A stretch of DNA of 64,000 nucleotides from Uruburuella testudinis (GTDB taxonomy: Bacteria; Pseudomonadota; Gammaproteobacteria; Burkholderiales; Neisseriaceae): the NCBI RefSeq assembly GCF_022870865.1, contig NZ_CP091508.1, forward strand, positions 2,852,001-2,916,000, read 5' to 3'. A program made the translations under genes and the position numbers. The notes under the pieces are model-generated. The model saw nothing but the letters and a program-made list of their open reading frames with translations, was not told the DNA's origin and ran no database searches. Below are positions 45,207 to 53,749 of the stretch, one piece after another; positions within the stretch are counted from its first letter, which is position 1; the number at the start of each line of letters is the position of its first letter.

Positions 45207-45773
45207 TTAACGGGAAACGGTGTTTAACCAATCAACGGCTTCGCTTGCAGCCAGCACGGCACCTTGCTTGCCTTGCGCCCGTTGAAACCGCCAGTAACGA
45301 TTGGTATGGGCAATCACCGCTTCCACAGGCGGCGCGCCCCATTGGATTTTGTCGCCCGCCGTATGCGCATCGGCAACCAGCGTCACATCATAGCCTCTGA
45401 CAAATGCACCATGAAGCGTGGAGCGGATACAGGCATCAGTTTCCGCTCCGGCCACCAGCACATGCCCGACGCTTCTTGCGGCGAGGATGGTTTCCAGCGC
45501 CGTTCCCTCAAAAGCATCGCCATAATGTTTATGAACCACCGGCTCGGCAGGCAGCGCGGCAAGCTCGGGAACATATTCCCAATCATGGCTGCCGCGAAGC
45601 AGATTATCGTCATCGTGCTGAACCCAAATAACCGGCAACCGTTGGCTGCGCGCCACGTCCACCAAACGCACAATATTGGCGACTACCTCATCACGGCGGT
45701 ACACGCCATCGACCACCCCGTTTTGAACATCAACAATCAGGGCAACACCTGCGCGGCCTTCCAAAGCAGACAT
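45207..45773 (-). CDS. Isochorismatase-like cysteine hydrolase
   Basis: A 188-residue cytoplasmic hydrolase of the isochorismatase-like superfamily. The catalytic triad is visible as Asp15 (LIVDVQNGV), Lys82 (VVHKHYGDAF) and Cys115 (AGAETDACIRSTLHGA), with the conserved cis-peptide context before the cysteine. Family members act on isochorismate, nicotinamide or other amides; the substrate here is undetermined. It lies 15 bases upstream of the LysR gene on the same strand and may be cotranscribed. Confidence 0.9.
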   Translation of the reverse strand: MSALEGRAGVALIVDVQNGVVDGVYRRDEVVANIVRLVDVARSQRLPVIWVQHDDDNLLRGSHDWEYVPELAALPAEPVVHKHYGDAFEGTALETILAARSVGHVLVAGAETDACIRSTLHGAFVRGYDVTLVADAHTAGDKIQWGAPPVEAVIAHTNRYWRFQRAQGKQGAVLAASEAVDWLNTVSR

Positions 45774-45895
45774 ATTCAGACTTTCCGATTATTTAGACAA
45801 GCTTAATAATATAAACAGCAAACGCGGGATTATCAAGCCTTTCAGACGGCCTTATACTGCACCCATCTTTACGCAACCCGCACAAGGAGCAAAAT

Positions 45896-46546
45896 ATGAA
45901 TATCGCAGTGATTGGCGCCACCGGTTATGTCGGCAACGCCGTGGTTAAAGAACTCGCCGCCCGCGGCCATCAGGTTACCGCTTTTGCCCGCAACACCGGC
46001 AAAGTATCGGAAGCCGCCAATGTGAAAGCCGTAGCCGCCGATGTCAACGCCGCTGATTTTGCCGGCAAACTCGCCGGCTTCGATGCCGTGGTGAGCGCGT
46101 TCAACCCCGGCTGGAACAATCCCAATATCGGTGCGGATTTCGCCAAAGGTGCAGCCGCCATTACCGAGGCCGCCAAAACAGCGCAAGTGCCCTACCTGCT
46201 GGTGGTCGGCGGCGCGGGCAGCCTGTATGTCGCCCCGAATCTGCAATTAATCGACACGCCCGAATTTCCGCAAGATATTTTTGACGGCGCCAATGCCGCC
46301 CGCAACCTGCTCACCGATTTGCGCGACCGCCGTGATGTCAACTGGGCGTTTATCAGCCCGCCCGCCGCGTTTTACGAAGGCAGCCCCAGCCGCCCGCAAG
46401 GCAAATACCGCAGCGGTAAAGACGAAGTGCTGATGAACGGCGAAGCACCGGCCGGCATTCATGTTGATGATTTAGCCAAAGCGATTGCCGATGATGTAGA
46501 ACAAAAAGCCCATCTGCACCAACGCTTTACCGTGGCCGAAGTATAA
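45896..46546 (+). CDS. NAD(P)-dependent atypical SDR family protein
   Basis: A 216-residue protein with a Rossmann fold. It starts MNIAVIGATGYVGNAVVKEL, containing the GATGxxG dinucleotide-binding motif of atypical short-chain dehydrogenases (NmrA/YwnB type). FDAVVSAFNPGW and YLLVVGGAGSLYV are typical, while the classical YxxxK pair is absent. It may be a redox sensor or an oxidoreductase. AAGGAG is 8 bases before the ATG. It is divergent from the isochorismatase-like gene. Confidence 0.88.
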   Translation: MNIAVIGATGYVGNAVVKELAARGHQVTAFARNTGKVSEAANVKAVAADVNAADFAGKLAGFDAVVSAFNPGWNNPNIGADFAKGAAAITEAAKTAQVPYLLVVGGAGSLYVAPNLQLIDTPEFPQDIFDGANAARNLLTDLRDRRDVNWAFISPPAAFYEGSPSRPQGKYRSGKDEVLMNGEAPAGIHVDDLAKAIADDVEQKAHLHQRFTVAEV

Positions 46547-46550
46547 GCAT

Positions 46551-46607
46551 CAGGCCGTCTGAAAGCAGCCGCCAACTTGCCTGCCGGGCTTTTTTTCAGA
46601 CGGCCTG
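46551..46607. terminator. Inverted DUS terminator
   Basis: CAGGCCGTCTGAAA and TTTCAGACGGCCTG form a 14 bp stem a few bases after the stop codon of the SDR gene; the loop (GCAGCC...GGGC) can also pair in part. Confidence 0.78.
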
Positions 46608-46608
46608 T

Positions 46609-46676
46609 ATACCCGTTCACAAAAATAACCCAACAGCGTTGACCCGCCTTGTGTGCTTACTTTTATGAATGGGCAT
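46609..46676. repeat. Correia-like repeat, internally deleted copy
   Basis: A 68 bp copy: ATACCCGTTCACAAAAATAA ... GCTTACTTTTATGAATGGGC, with most of the core missing. It lies directly before the SnoaL-like lipoprotein gene and may carry part of its promoter. Confidence 0.78.
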
Positions 46677-46718
46677 TATCCAGCCATTTCCCAACCACCC
46701 GACCGGAAAAAACATACC

Positions 46719-47207
46719 ATGAAAAAACTCCTGCTTGCCGCCGCCACCGCCGCCTGCCTGCTCAGCGCCTGCGGCACCGCCCAAACCACAACGGCACCCA
46801 CCACCGCGCAAACCAACATGCAAAGCCAAATCGAACGCAACAAAGCCAATGTGCTCGCCTTTTACGATCTGGCCTTCAACCAGCACCAACCGCAACAAGC
46901 AGTAGCGCGCTACATCGGCAACGAATACATCCAGCACAACCCCAGTGTCGCCGACGGCGGCCAAGCCTTTATCGACGTATTCGCCCCGTTTTTACAACAA
47001 CATCCGCAATCACGCGCCGAAGTAAAACGCGTGGTGGCCGAGGGCGACTTGGTGGTGTTGCACATATTCAGCCGCACCTCGCCGCAAGACAGAGGCCGGG
47101 CCATAGCAGACATCTTCCGCCTCGATAAAAACGGCAAAATCGTCGAGCATTGGGATGTCGTCCAACCCCTGCCCGAACAATCTGCCAACAATAACAGTAT
47201 GTTTTGA
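46719..47207 (+). CDS. SnoaL-like (NTF2-fold) lipoprotein
   Basis: A 162-residue protein with the lipoprotein signal MKKLLLAAATAACLLSAC. The mature domain is of the SnoaL/NTF2-like type: NKANVLAFYDLAFNQHQPQQ, YIGNEYIQHNPSVADG and a C-terminal IADIFRLDKNGKIVEHWDVV, close to the group annotated as predicted SnoaL-like aldol condensation enzymes. Activity is unknown and it is probably periplasmic. The ATG at 46719 begins the signal; upstream codons lie in the repeat. Confidence 0.82.
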   Translation: MKKLLLAAATAACLLSACGTAQTTTAPTTAQTNMQSQIERNKANVLAFYDLAFNQHQPQQAVARYIGNEYIQHNPSVADGGQAFIDVFAPFLQQHPQSRAEVKRVVAEGDLVVLHIFSRTSPQDRGRAIADIFRLDKNGKIVEHWDVVQPLPEQSANNNSMF

Positions 47208-47220
47208 TTAAATATATAAT

Positions 47221-47263
47221 ATAAAAGGCCGTCTGAACCGATAGGGTTCAGACGGCCTTTTAT
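47221..47263. terminator. Inverted DUS terminator
   Basis: ATAAAAGGCCGTCTGAACC and GGTTCAGACGGCCTTTTAT form a 19 bp stem with a 5 base loop, after the SnoaL-like lipoprotein gene. Confidence 0.85.
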
Positions 47264-47342
47264 ATTGACGTACTGCAAATAACCATCTGTATCACGATAT
47301 TACGTCCTGCTTTTCCGGCCGCTTCTTTAGAGTGTCCTGGTG

Positions 47343-47377
47343 AGGGTGTCCTGATGTGTCGATTTACGGAACACCCT
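47343..47377. repeat. Minimal AGGGTGTCC-type repeat
   Basis: 35 bases, AGGGTGTCCTGATGTGTCGA ... ACGGAACACCCT: both ends of the element with nearly all the interior removed. A further AGTGTCCTGG half end is at 47330-47340. Confidence 0.65.
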
Positions 47378-47423
47378 ACCCCCATCAGCATGGTTTTCAG
47401 ATGGCATCAACATGATTGGAAGC

Positions 47424-50400
47424 TCACCAAGTGACGCTGATCGAGCGTTCGCCCAACAGTTGTTGCAGGCTGTCAAACAGTTCGGCTTTGGGGGTAACGG
47501 CCCATTTTGCGGCTGTTTTCAATTCGCCGTAAGCGGCAGGGTTGCTGTAGCTGATCCGGATGGGAATCTGGCCGGCGCCGGTTTGCCGATACGTGCTTAA
47601 TAATTCAGCCAACCGGCGGATATCGTGTTCCGGTTTCAAGCTGAGGTTGAGGCCGCGGGCGTATTTTTCTCGGGCATTTTGCAGGGTGATGACTTGGTTG
47701 GCCATAATCCGCAGCGCATCGCCGCCGTTGTAGTCGTCGCGGCTGATTTTGCATTCCATAATCAATACTTGGTCGGCTTTCAGACGGCCTGTGCATTCTT
47801 CCAACACTTGTCCGCTGATCAATACTTCTGCCTGGCCGCTTTGGTCTTCCAGCGTGGCAAAGGCGATTTTGCCGCGTTTGCCCATGATGGTGCGCACGGC
47901 GGTGACGAAGCCGGCCACGCGTACGTGGTCTTGCGGTTTGAGTTTGCTCAGGCGCATGGGGGCGAACTGGCGCACTTCTTGGGCAAACGGGCCGAAGGGG
48001 TGGCCGGAAAGGTAAAAACCCAGCACTTGCTTTTCTTCGGCCAGCTTTTCCGATTCGCTCCATTCGGGCATGTCGGCAAGCTGCACCGGCTCGATGGCGT
48101 CTTCCATCAAGTCAAACAATCCGCCCTGATTGGCATTGGCGGCTTTCTGTTCGGCATTGCTGATGGCCAAATCGATGTTGGCGATTAATTTGGCGCGGTT
48201 GGGGTCGATGCTGTCGAAGGCACCGCCGCGTATCAGTGATTCAATGGTGCGTTTGTTGATGTGCGCCTTGCCCACGCGTTCGCAGAAATCGAGCAGGTCT
48301 TTAAACGGCCCGCCGTTTTCGCGTGCCGCCACAATCGCTTCTACTGCGCCTTCGCCGGTGCCTTTCACGGCGCCGAGGGCGTAGCGGATACGGCGCTGGC
48401 TGTCGGGGGTGAAACGGTAGTCCGACTGATTGACATCGGGCGGTAAAAATTCAATGCCGTTGGCACGGGCATCGTCGTAAAACAGCTTGAGCTGGTCGGT
48501 GTTGTCCAATTCGCTCGACATGGTGGCGGCCATAAATTCGGCGGGATAATGCGCTTTGAGCCAGGCCGTCTGATAGGCTACCAGCGAATAGGCGGCGGCA
48601 TGCGATTTGTTGAAACCGTAGCCGGCGAATTTTTCCATATAGTCGAAAATTTCATCGGCTTTTTGTTGGTTGATGCCTTTTTCTGCCGCACCGGCCACAA
48701 AGGTGGCACGCTGTTTCACCATCTCTTCGACTTTTTTCTTGCCCATGGCGCGGCGCAGCAAATCGGCACCGCCGAGGGTGTAGCCGCCGATAACCTGTGC
48801 GGCCTGCATCACTTGTTCCTGATACACCATAATGCCGTAAGTGGGCGCTAATACATCGCTCAGCAGCGGGTGCAGATATTCGAATTTGGCGCCGTGCATG
48901 CGGTCGATAAAGTCGGGAATCAGATCCATCGGGCCGGGGCGGTAGAGCGATACGAAGGCGATAATTTCTTCAAACTTGGTCGGCTTGGCTTTTTGCAGCA
49001 TTTTTTTCATGCCAGTCGACTCAAATTGGAACACTGCTGTGGTGTTGGCGCTGGAAAACACTTTATACGCCGCCGGATCATCGAGCGGAATATGGTTCAC
49101 ATCCACTTTTTCGCCGGTGGTTGCGGCGATAAAGTTTTGCGCCATTTCGATAATGGTCAGGTTGCGCAGGCCTAAAAAGTCAAACTTCACCAAGCCCACA
49201 TCTTCCACATCGCCCTTGTCATACATCGACACCGGCGAGGCGGATTCGTCGGCCTGATAAACCGGGCTGAAATCGGAAATCTTGCCCGGCGCAATCAATA
49301 CGCCGCCCGCGTGCATGCCGAGGCCGCGGGTAAGGTCTTCCAGCCGCTTGGCCAGGTCGATGAGCTGGCCGGCGTCTTCGTTTTCAATCAGGGTTTGGAT
49401 TTCCGGCTCCAGCTCCATCGCCTTTTCCAGGCTGACCGGGCGGTTGGCTTCGAGCGGAATCAGTTTCGATAATTTGTCGCACAGGCCGAACGGCAGCTCC
49501 AATACGCGCCCAACGTCGCGGATCACCGCTTTGGACGACATGGTGCCGAAGGTCACAATCTGGCTCACCGCATCGGCGCCGTATTTTTCACGCACATATT
49601 CGATCACGCGGCCACGGTTGCTTTGGCAGAAATCGATATCGAAGTCGGGCATCGATACCCGCTCCGGGTTCAGAAAGCGTTCGAACAGCAGCGCATATTC
49701 GAGCGGGTCGAGGTCGGTGATTTTCAGCGCATAAGCCACCAGCGAGCCGGCGCCCGAACCGCGCCCCGGCCCTACCGGGCAGCCGTTTTCTTTGGCCCAG
49801 TTGATGAAGTCTTGTACGATGAGGAAATAGCCGGGGAAGCCCATCTGAATGATGATTTGCAGCTCGAAATCCAGCCGCGCCTGATATTCGGGCATTTTGG
49901 CCGCGCGCTCGGCTGCATCGGGATACAGCACCACCATGCGCTCCTGCAAGCCTTCGTTGGAAAGCACGGTGAGGTAGTCATCGAGCGACAAGCCGTCGGG
50001 GGTGGGAAACTGCGGCAGAAAGTTTTTACCCAAGGTAATGTGGATATTGCAGCGCTTGGCAATCGCCACCGAATTTTGCAGCGCTTCGGGCAGGTCGGCA
50101 AAACGCTCCGCCATTTCTTCGGGCGACGCAAAAAATTGGCTCGGCGTGAATTCGTGCGGGCGTTTTTTATCGGCCAACACCCAGCCGCCGGCAATACACA
50201 CGCGTGCTTCGTGCGCTTCAAAATCATCGGCGTTCAGAAACTGGGTCGGGTGCGTGGCCACCACCGGCAAATCCAGCGCCGCCGCGATTTGCAGGCTGCC
50301 CGACACCGATGTTTCCCATTGCGGCCGCTCCGGCAGCCGCTGCAATTCCAGATAAAACGCACCGGGAAACCAGGCGGCGTATTTCTGCGCCGCCGCCAGT

Positions 50401-50858
50401 GCCGCATCTTCGTGGCCGTTCATCAGGTTGGCGCCCACTTCGCCGTAATGCGCGCCCGACAGGCAAATCAGGCCGCTGTTGTCGCCTTCGGCCAACCAGC
50501 TTTGGCGCAGCTCGGCATGCTCGGTATTGCGGTCTTTACCCACATAGGCGGCAGTGAGCAATTCGCTCAGGCGCAGATAGCCGGCATCGTTTTTCACCAA
50601 CAGCATAGCGCGGTAAGGTTTTTCGGGCGCATCGGGGTTTTCGATCCACACATCGGCCGCCGCAACCGGCTTGATGCCGGCACCGCGGCAGGCTTTGTAG
50701 AACTTCACCAAGCCGAACATATTCATCAAATCGCTCACACCCAAGGCAGGCAGGCCGTATTCGGCGGCTTTTTTCACCGCTTGTTTGATGCGCACGGTGC
50801 CGTCGGTAATCGAAAATTCAGTGTGCAGGCGCAGGGGGATGTAAACGGGATCGGTCAT
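47424..50858 (-). CDS. dnaE: DNA polymerase III alpha subunit
   Basis: A 1144-residue replicative polymerase. The N-terminal PHP domain begins YIPLRLHTEFSITDGT. The polymerase core shows GPGRGSGAGSLVAYAL, the catalytic PDFDIDFCQSNRGRVIEYVR (Asp-x-Asp), TFGTMSSKAVIRDVGR and RPGPMDLIPDFIDR. A tandem helix-hairpin-helix region and a C-terminal OB fold (VRVAGFVTAVRTIMGKRGKI) follow. The ATG at 50858 gives MTDPVYIPL; the earlier TTG/ATG codons have no support. The gene is monocistronic, with no homologue of an attached proofreading domain, as usual for DnaE. Confidence 0.97.
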   Translation of the reverse strand: MTDPVYIPLRLHTEFSITDGTVRIKQAVKKAAEYGLPALGVSDLMNMFGLVKFYKACRGAGIKPVAAADVWIENPDAPEKPYRAMLLVKNDAGYLRLSELLTAAYVGKDRNTEHAELRQSWLAEGDNSGLICLSGAHYGEVGANLMNGHEDAALAAAQKYAAWFPGAFYLELQRLPERPQWETSVSGSLQIAAALDLPVVATHPTQFLNADDFEAHEARVCIAGGWVLADKKRPHEFTPSQFFASPEEMAERFADLPEALQNSVAIAKRCNIHITLGKNFLPQFPTPDGLSLDDYLTVLSNEGLQERMVVLYPDAAERAAKMPEYQARLDFELQIIIQMGFPGYFLIVQDFINWAKENGCPVGPGRGSGAGSLVAYALKITDLDPLEYALLFERFLNPERVSMPDFDIDFCQSNRGRVIEYVREKYGADAVSQIVTFGTMSSKAVIRDVGRVLELPFGLCDKLSKLIPLEANRPVSLEKAMELEPEIQTLIENEDAGQLIDLAKRLEDLTRGLGMHAGGVLIAPGKISDFSPVYQADESASPVSMYDKGDVEDVGLVKFDFLGLRNLTIIEMAQNFIAATTGEKVDVNHIPLDDPAAYKVFSSANTTAVFQFESTGMKKMLQKAKPTKFEEIIAFVSLYRPGPMDLIPDFIDRMHGAKFEYLHPLLSDVLAPTYGIMVYQEQVMQAAQVIGGYTLGGADLLRRAMGKKKVEEMVKQRATFVAGAAEKGINQQKADEIFDYMEKFAGYGFNKSHAAAYSLVAYQTAWLKAHYPAEFMAATMSSELDNTDQLKLFYDDARANGIEFLPPDVNQSDYRFTPDSQRRIRYALGAVKGTGEGAVEAIVAARENGGPFKDLLDFCERVGKAHINKRTIESLIRGGAFDSIDPNRAKLIANIDLAISNAEQKAANANQGGLFDLMEDAIEPVQLADMPEWSESEKLAEEKQVLGFYLSGHPFGPFAQEVRQFAPMRLSKLKPQDHVRVAGFVTAVRTIMGKRGKIAFATLEDQSGQAEVLISGQVLEECTGRLKADQVLIMECKISRDDYNGGDALRIMANQVITLQNAREKYARGLNLSLKPEHDIRRLAELLSTYRQTGAGQIPIRISYSNPAAYGELKTAAKWAVTPKAELFDSLQQLLGERSISVTW

Positions 50859-51002
50859 GGCGAATCTGTTCTGTGGGTAAAAAAGCAAAACCGTATTGTA
50901 ACGTTTTTGGCGGATGAGATGTATCGGATTCGGGAATGCCTTGGGCGTATCTTGACGCTATACAGATCAATCTGTATAGTTTTAATATACAAGGGCAGCT
51001 TT

Positions 51003-51265
51003 ATGCTTAAGCGCTTGAAACACAGAGGGCTTGAAAATTCTTTACCCGTGGCAACCAAGCAGGCATTCAGCCTGCTCACGCACCCAAATATCAGCCTGCA
51101 ACGAACCGCGCTCAAGCAGACTTATACACGCCCCGGCTGAACTCTGCCCTTTAAGCGGTGATTTGAAAGGGCATTGGCTTATCAAAGTCAACAGCAACCA
51201 GCGGCCGAGCTTTACTTTATAACGGCACCGATGCCGAAATTGTGGATTATCAAAACCATCATTAG
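51003..51265 (+). pseudogene. higB: Degenerate HigB-type toxin gene
   Basis: Pieces of a HigB mRNA-interferase occur in different frames. MLKRLKHRGLENSL from 51003 matches the start of HigB (MIKSFKHKGLExFF). SGDLKGHWLIKVNSNQRPSF near 51155-51210 matches the KGxWSIxVNxNWRIxF core, and GTDAEIVDYQNHH up to the TAG at 51263-51265 matches the C-terminus. At least two frame changes and a shortened middle are needed, so no active toxin is made. It sits 9 bases before the intact higA, the normal HigB-HigA order. Confidence 0.8.
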
Positions 51266-51274
51266 GAGCACATC

Positions 51275-51556
51275 ATGCGTATGCACAAGCCCGTTCATCC
51301 CGGCTGGGTATTGCGCGAATATCTGGGCGATACCAGTGTAACCGAAGCCGCCAAGCGCTTGGGCGTGACCCGCGCCGCCTTGTCGCGCATCCTCAACGGC
51401 AAAGCAGCCGTTTCTGCCGACATGGCCGTGCGTCTGTCGATTTTGCTCGGCACCAGCAGTGAAATGTGGGCCGGCATGCAAACCCAATACGATTTATGGC
51501 AGGCCGAGCAAAAACCGCACGATTTCGTGGTGCCGCTGAATGTCGCCTCTGCCTGA
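51275..51556 (+). CDS. higA: HigA-type antitoxin, XRE family
   Basis: A 93-residue DNA-binding antitoxin. It starts MRMHKPVHPGWVLREYLGDT and has the HTH_3 helix-turn-helix VTEAAKRLGVTRAALSRILN with NGKAAVSADMAVRLSILLGT, exactly the HigA (VapI) pattern. It would neutralise HigB and repress the operon. The partner toxin upstream is decayed, so this is an orphan antitoxin that may persist as a regulator or as protection against related toxins. AGGAG is 6 bases before the ATG. Confidence 0.93.
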   Translation: MRMHKPVHPGWVLREYLGDTSVTEAAKRLGVTRAALSRILNGKAAVSADMAVRLSILLGTSSEMWAGMQTQYDLWQAEQKPHDFVVPLNVASA

Positions 51557-51672
51557 ACCTTTCAGACGGCCTCAATCTCCGCCGCACAACTTGTTTTCCC
51601 GCTCAACACACCCACTTTATCAATATTAACGAGGCCGTCTGAAACAGGCCGTCTGAAAAGAAAGCAACAACC

Positions 51673-51912
51673 ATGCAAGCCACCGTTTATTTGGAAGACC
51701 ACGAATACATCGCCCTGTGCGATTTGCTCAAACTTGCCGGCCTGGCCGACAGCGGCGGCCAAGCCAAAGCCGCCATTGCAGAGGGGCAGGTGTTGCGCAA
51801 CGGTGAAGTGGAAACCCGCAAAACCGCCAAAATACGCGGCGGCGAAATCATCGAATTCAACGGCGCAGTGCTGGAAGTGGAAAACGGCTATGACCCGGAA
51901 ACTGAAGCCTGA
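51673..51912 (+). CDS. S4-domain RNA-binding protein (YbcJ-like)
   Basis: A 79-residue protein made of a single S4 RNA-binding domain: YIALCDLLKLAGLADSGGQA, KAAIAEGQVLRNGEVETRK and GGEIIEFNG. Its length and motif match the YbcJ family of small RNA-binding proteins, possibly ribosome linked. It starts a tight cluster S4 protein, oxidoreductase-like protein and rnm. Two tandem DUS copies lie in the leader (51634-51660). Confidence 0.88.
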   Translation: MQATVYLEDHEYIALCDLLKLAGLADSGGQAKAAIAEGQVLRNGEVETRKTAKIRGGEIIEFNGAVLEVENGYDPETEA

Positions 51913-52096
51913 AGATTTAATGCCCGAGCCGGTGCGCCCCGAGTCGTGGGAATGCTGCGGCAGCGACTGCGGCGACGCCTGCATCCAAACCATTTATTGG
52001 CACGAAAAAGCCAAATACGATGCACAGCAGCGCGAATGGAAAGTACAACAGGAAGCAGCAAAAAACGAAGGCCGTCTGAAAGATAACCATGATTGA
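51890..52096 (+). CDS. Small oxidoreductase-like domain protein
   Basis: A 68-residue cysteine-rich protein containing the oxidoreductase-like (PF09791-type) signature RPESWECCGSDCGDACIQTI followed by YWHEKAKYDAQ. The four cysteines probably bind metal or form redox pairs; the function is unknown. The start at 51890 overlaps the end of the S4 gene by 23 bases in another frame; an alternative ATG is at 51920, after that stop. Its own end overlaps the start of rnm by 8 bases (ATGATTGA). Confidence 0.78.
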   Translation: MTRKLKPEDLMPEPVRPESWECCGSDCGDACIQTIYWHEKAKYDAQQREWKVQQEAAKNEGRLKDNHD

Positions 52097-52925
52097 TTTA
52101 CACTGCCACTCCACCGTTTCAGACGGCATGTTAAGCCCGCGCGAAGTGGTGCGGTTGGCGCACCGCAACGGCTGCACCCTGCTCGCACTCACCGACCACG
52201 ACCACACCGGCGGGCTGGCCGAAGCGCGCGCCGAAGCCCAAACACTGGGCTTGCGCCTGATTAACGGCGTGGAAATATCGGTGACCTGGCGGCACCGCAG
52301 CGTGCATATTGTCGGGCTGGATTTCGACGAACACAACGAAGCGCTGCAAAACCTGCTCGCCCACGTGCGCAAAGGCCGTCTGAACCGCCTGGCCGCGATT
52401 GCCGCCAAGCTGGAAAAGAAAGGCATCACCGGCGCTTATGATGGCGCACTCGCCTTGGCCGCCAACCCCGAAATGGTCAGCCGCACCCACATCGCCGAAT
52501 ATTTAATCCACAGCGGCCACGTGCGCAACAAGCAGCAGGCATTTACCAGATATCTGGGCGAGGGCAAACCCGCCAGCGTGGCGCACGACTGGGCTTCACT
52601 GCCGGACTGCGTGGCCGCCATCAAAGGCGCGGGCGGCCTGGCCGTGATTGCCCACCCGATGCGCTACGGCTTTTCCGCCACCGCCAAACGCAATTTATTT
52701 GAAGAATTTAAAGCACTCGGCGGCAACGGCATCGAAGTGCACAGCGGCAATTGCGATAAAAACGATCGCTTGAACTACGCGCTGCTGGCCGAACGCTTCG
52801 GCTTGATGGCAAGCTGCGGCAGCGATTTCCACCGCTTGGGCGACTACAGCGGCGGTGTATTGGGCGCCTGCCCCGAATTGCCGCCGGGCTGCAAACCGGT
52901 GTGGGAAAGTTTTCAGACGGCCTGA
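52089..52925 (+). CDS. rnm: 3',5'-nucleoside bisphosphate phosphatase / RNase AM (YciV, PHP family)
   Basis: A 278-residue metal-dependent phosphoesterase of the PHP family. It starts MIDLHCHSTVSDGMLSP with the HCH motif; TDHDHTGG, EISVTW, VIAHPMRYG and SCGSDFHRLG supply the other metal ligands. E. coli YciV (RNase AM) trims rRNA 5' ends and hydrolyses pAp-like nucleotides. Parts of the coding sequence are DUS: VSDGM at the start, and the final SFQTA-stop is an entire DUS. It is coupled to the oxidoreductase-like gene, with yciO 800 bases downstream as in enterobacteria. Confidence 0.92.
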   Translation: MIDLHCHSTVSDGMLSPREVVRLAHRNGCTLLALTDHDHTGGLAEARAEAQTLGLRLINGVEISVTWRHRSVHIVGLDFDEHNEALQNLLAHVRKGRLNRLAAIAAKLEKKGITGAYDGALALAANPEMVSRTHIAEYLIHSGHVRNKQQAFTRYLGEGKPASVAHDWASLPDCVAAIKGAGGLAVIAHPMRYGFSATAKRNLFEEFKALGGNGIEVHSGNCDKNDRLNYALLAERFGLMASCGSDFHRLGDYSGGVLGACPELPPGCKPVWESFQTA

Positions 52926-53025
52926 ATTTTCAAAAGGCTTAATAAGGGCTTCCCGGCTATTGGGTTGATGGGGCATTTTGTCATTCACACCCATCAACGA
53001 TATTGGGAAACTCAAGGAAACGATG

Positions 53026-53652
53026 ATGAAAAAACTGTTTCTCACCGCTTACTTTGCCCGCACTGCCGACTTGCTGCCGCCGTTTGCCGGCGATTGCTCC
53101 GGCCGCCGCGTCTGCTTCATCCCTACCGCCGCCATCCCCGAAGCTGTGGATTTTTATGTGGACGAAGGCAGAGCGGCTCTGGAAAAGCTGGGCATGACGG
53201 TTGATATACTGGATGTGGCCGCCGAGCCCGCCGCCGTGATTGCCGCCAAACTGCATCATTGCGATTGTATCTATGTGTCCGGCGGTAACACTTTCTTCCT
53301 GCTGCAAGCGTTGCATAAAAAGCAGGCGGGCGAAATGCTGGCGGCACAAATCAGCGCAGGCAAGCTCTATATCGGCGAATCGGCGGGGGCGGTGATTTTG
53401 GCGCCAAGCGTTGATTATATGCGCGCAATAGACGATGCGGGGGCGGCGGAGCAGACAATTTCCACAGGCTTGCAGATATTGGATATTTACCCCTTACCGC
53501 ACTACGGTGAGTTTCCGTTTGCCGAAGCCACCGCAGAGATTATCCAAAACTATGGCCGCAAATTGGCCATTTGCCCGATAAACAACGGGCAAGTAATTTT
53601 AGTCAGCGGTCAGCAATTTGTTGTCAAAAGCATAATAAATGCCCATTCATAA
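53026..53652 (+). CDS. Peptidase E-like protein (S51 family)
   Basis: A 208-residue class I glutamine-amidotransferase-fold serine hydrolase. It contains IYVSGGNTFFLLQAL and the nucleophile elbow YIGESAGAVILAPSV (catalytic Ser), with a C-terminal DIYPLPHYG holding the probable histidine. These match the peptidase E / S51 family, which cleaves aspartyl dipeptides, in a subgroup found in many bacteria. Two adjacent ATGs exist; the second (53026) has the better 7 base spacing from AAGGA. It is followed by a short Correia-like remnant. Confidence 0.87.
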   Translation: MKKLFLTAYFARTADLLPPFAGDCSGRRVCFIPTAAIPEAVDFYVDEGRAALEKLGMTVDILDVAAEPAAVIAAKLHHCDCIYVSGGNTFFLLQALHKKQAGEMLAAQISAGKLYIGESAGAVILAPSVDYMRAIDDAGAAEQTISTGLQILDIYPLPHYGEFPFAEATAEIIQNYGRKLAICPINNGQVILVSGQQFVVKSIINAHS

Positions 53653-53682
53653 ATGCAGTCAGGTAATTTTATGAACGGCATC
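53638..53682. repeat. Minimal Correia-like repeat remnant
   Basis: 45 bases, ATGCCCATTCATAAATGCAG ... GTAATTTTATGAACGGCAT: both ends with almost no interior. The last codons of the peptidase E-like gene (NAHS, stop at 53650-53652) lie in it. Confidence 0.65.
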
Positions 53683-53749
53683 ACCCACTTTCAGACGGCC
53701 ACTCAACAAACCAAAAGCCGTCTGAAAATAAAATAAAAGGAACCTTATC

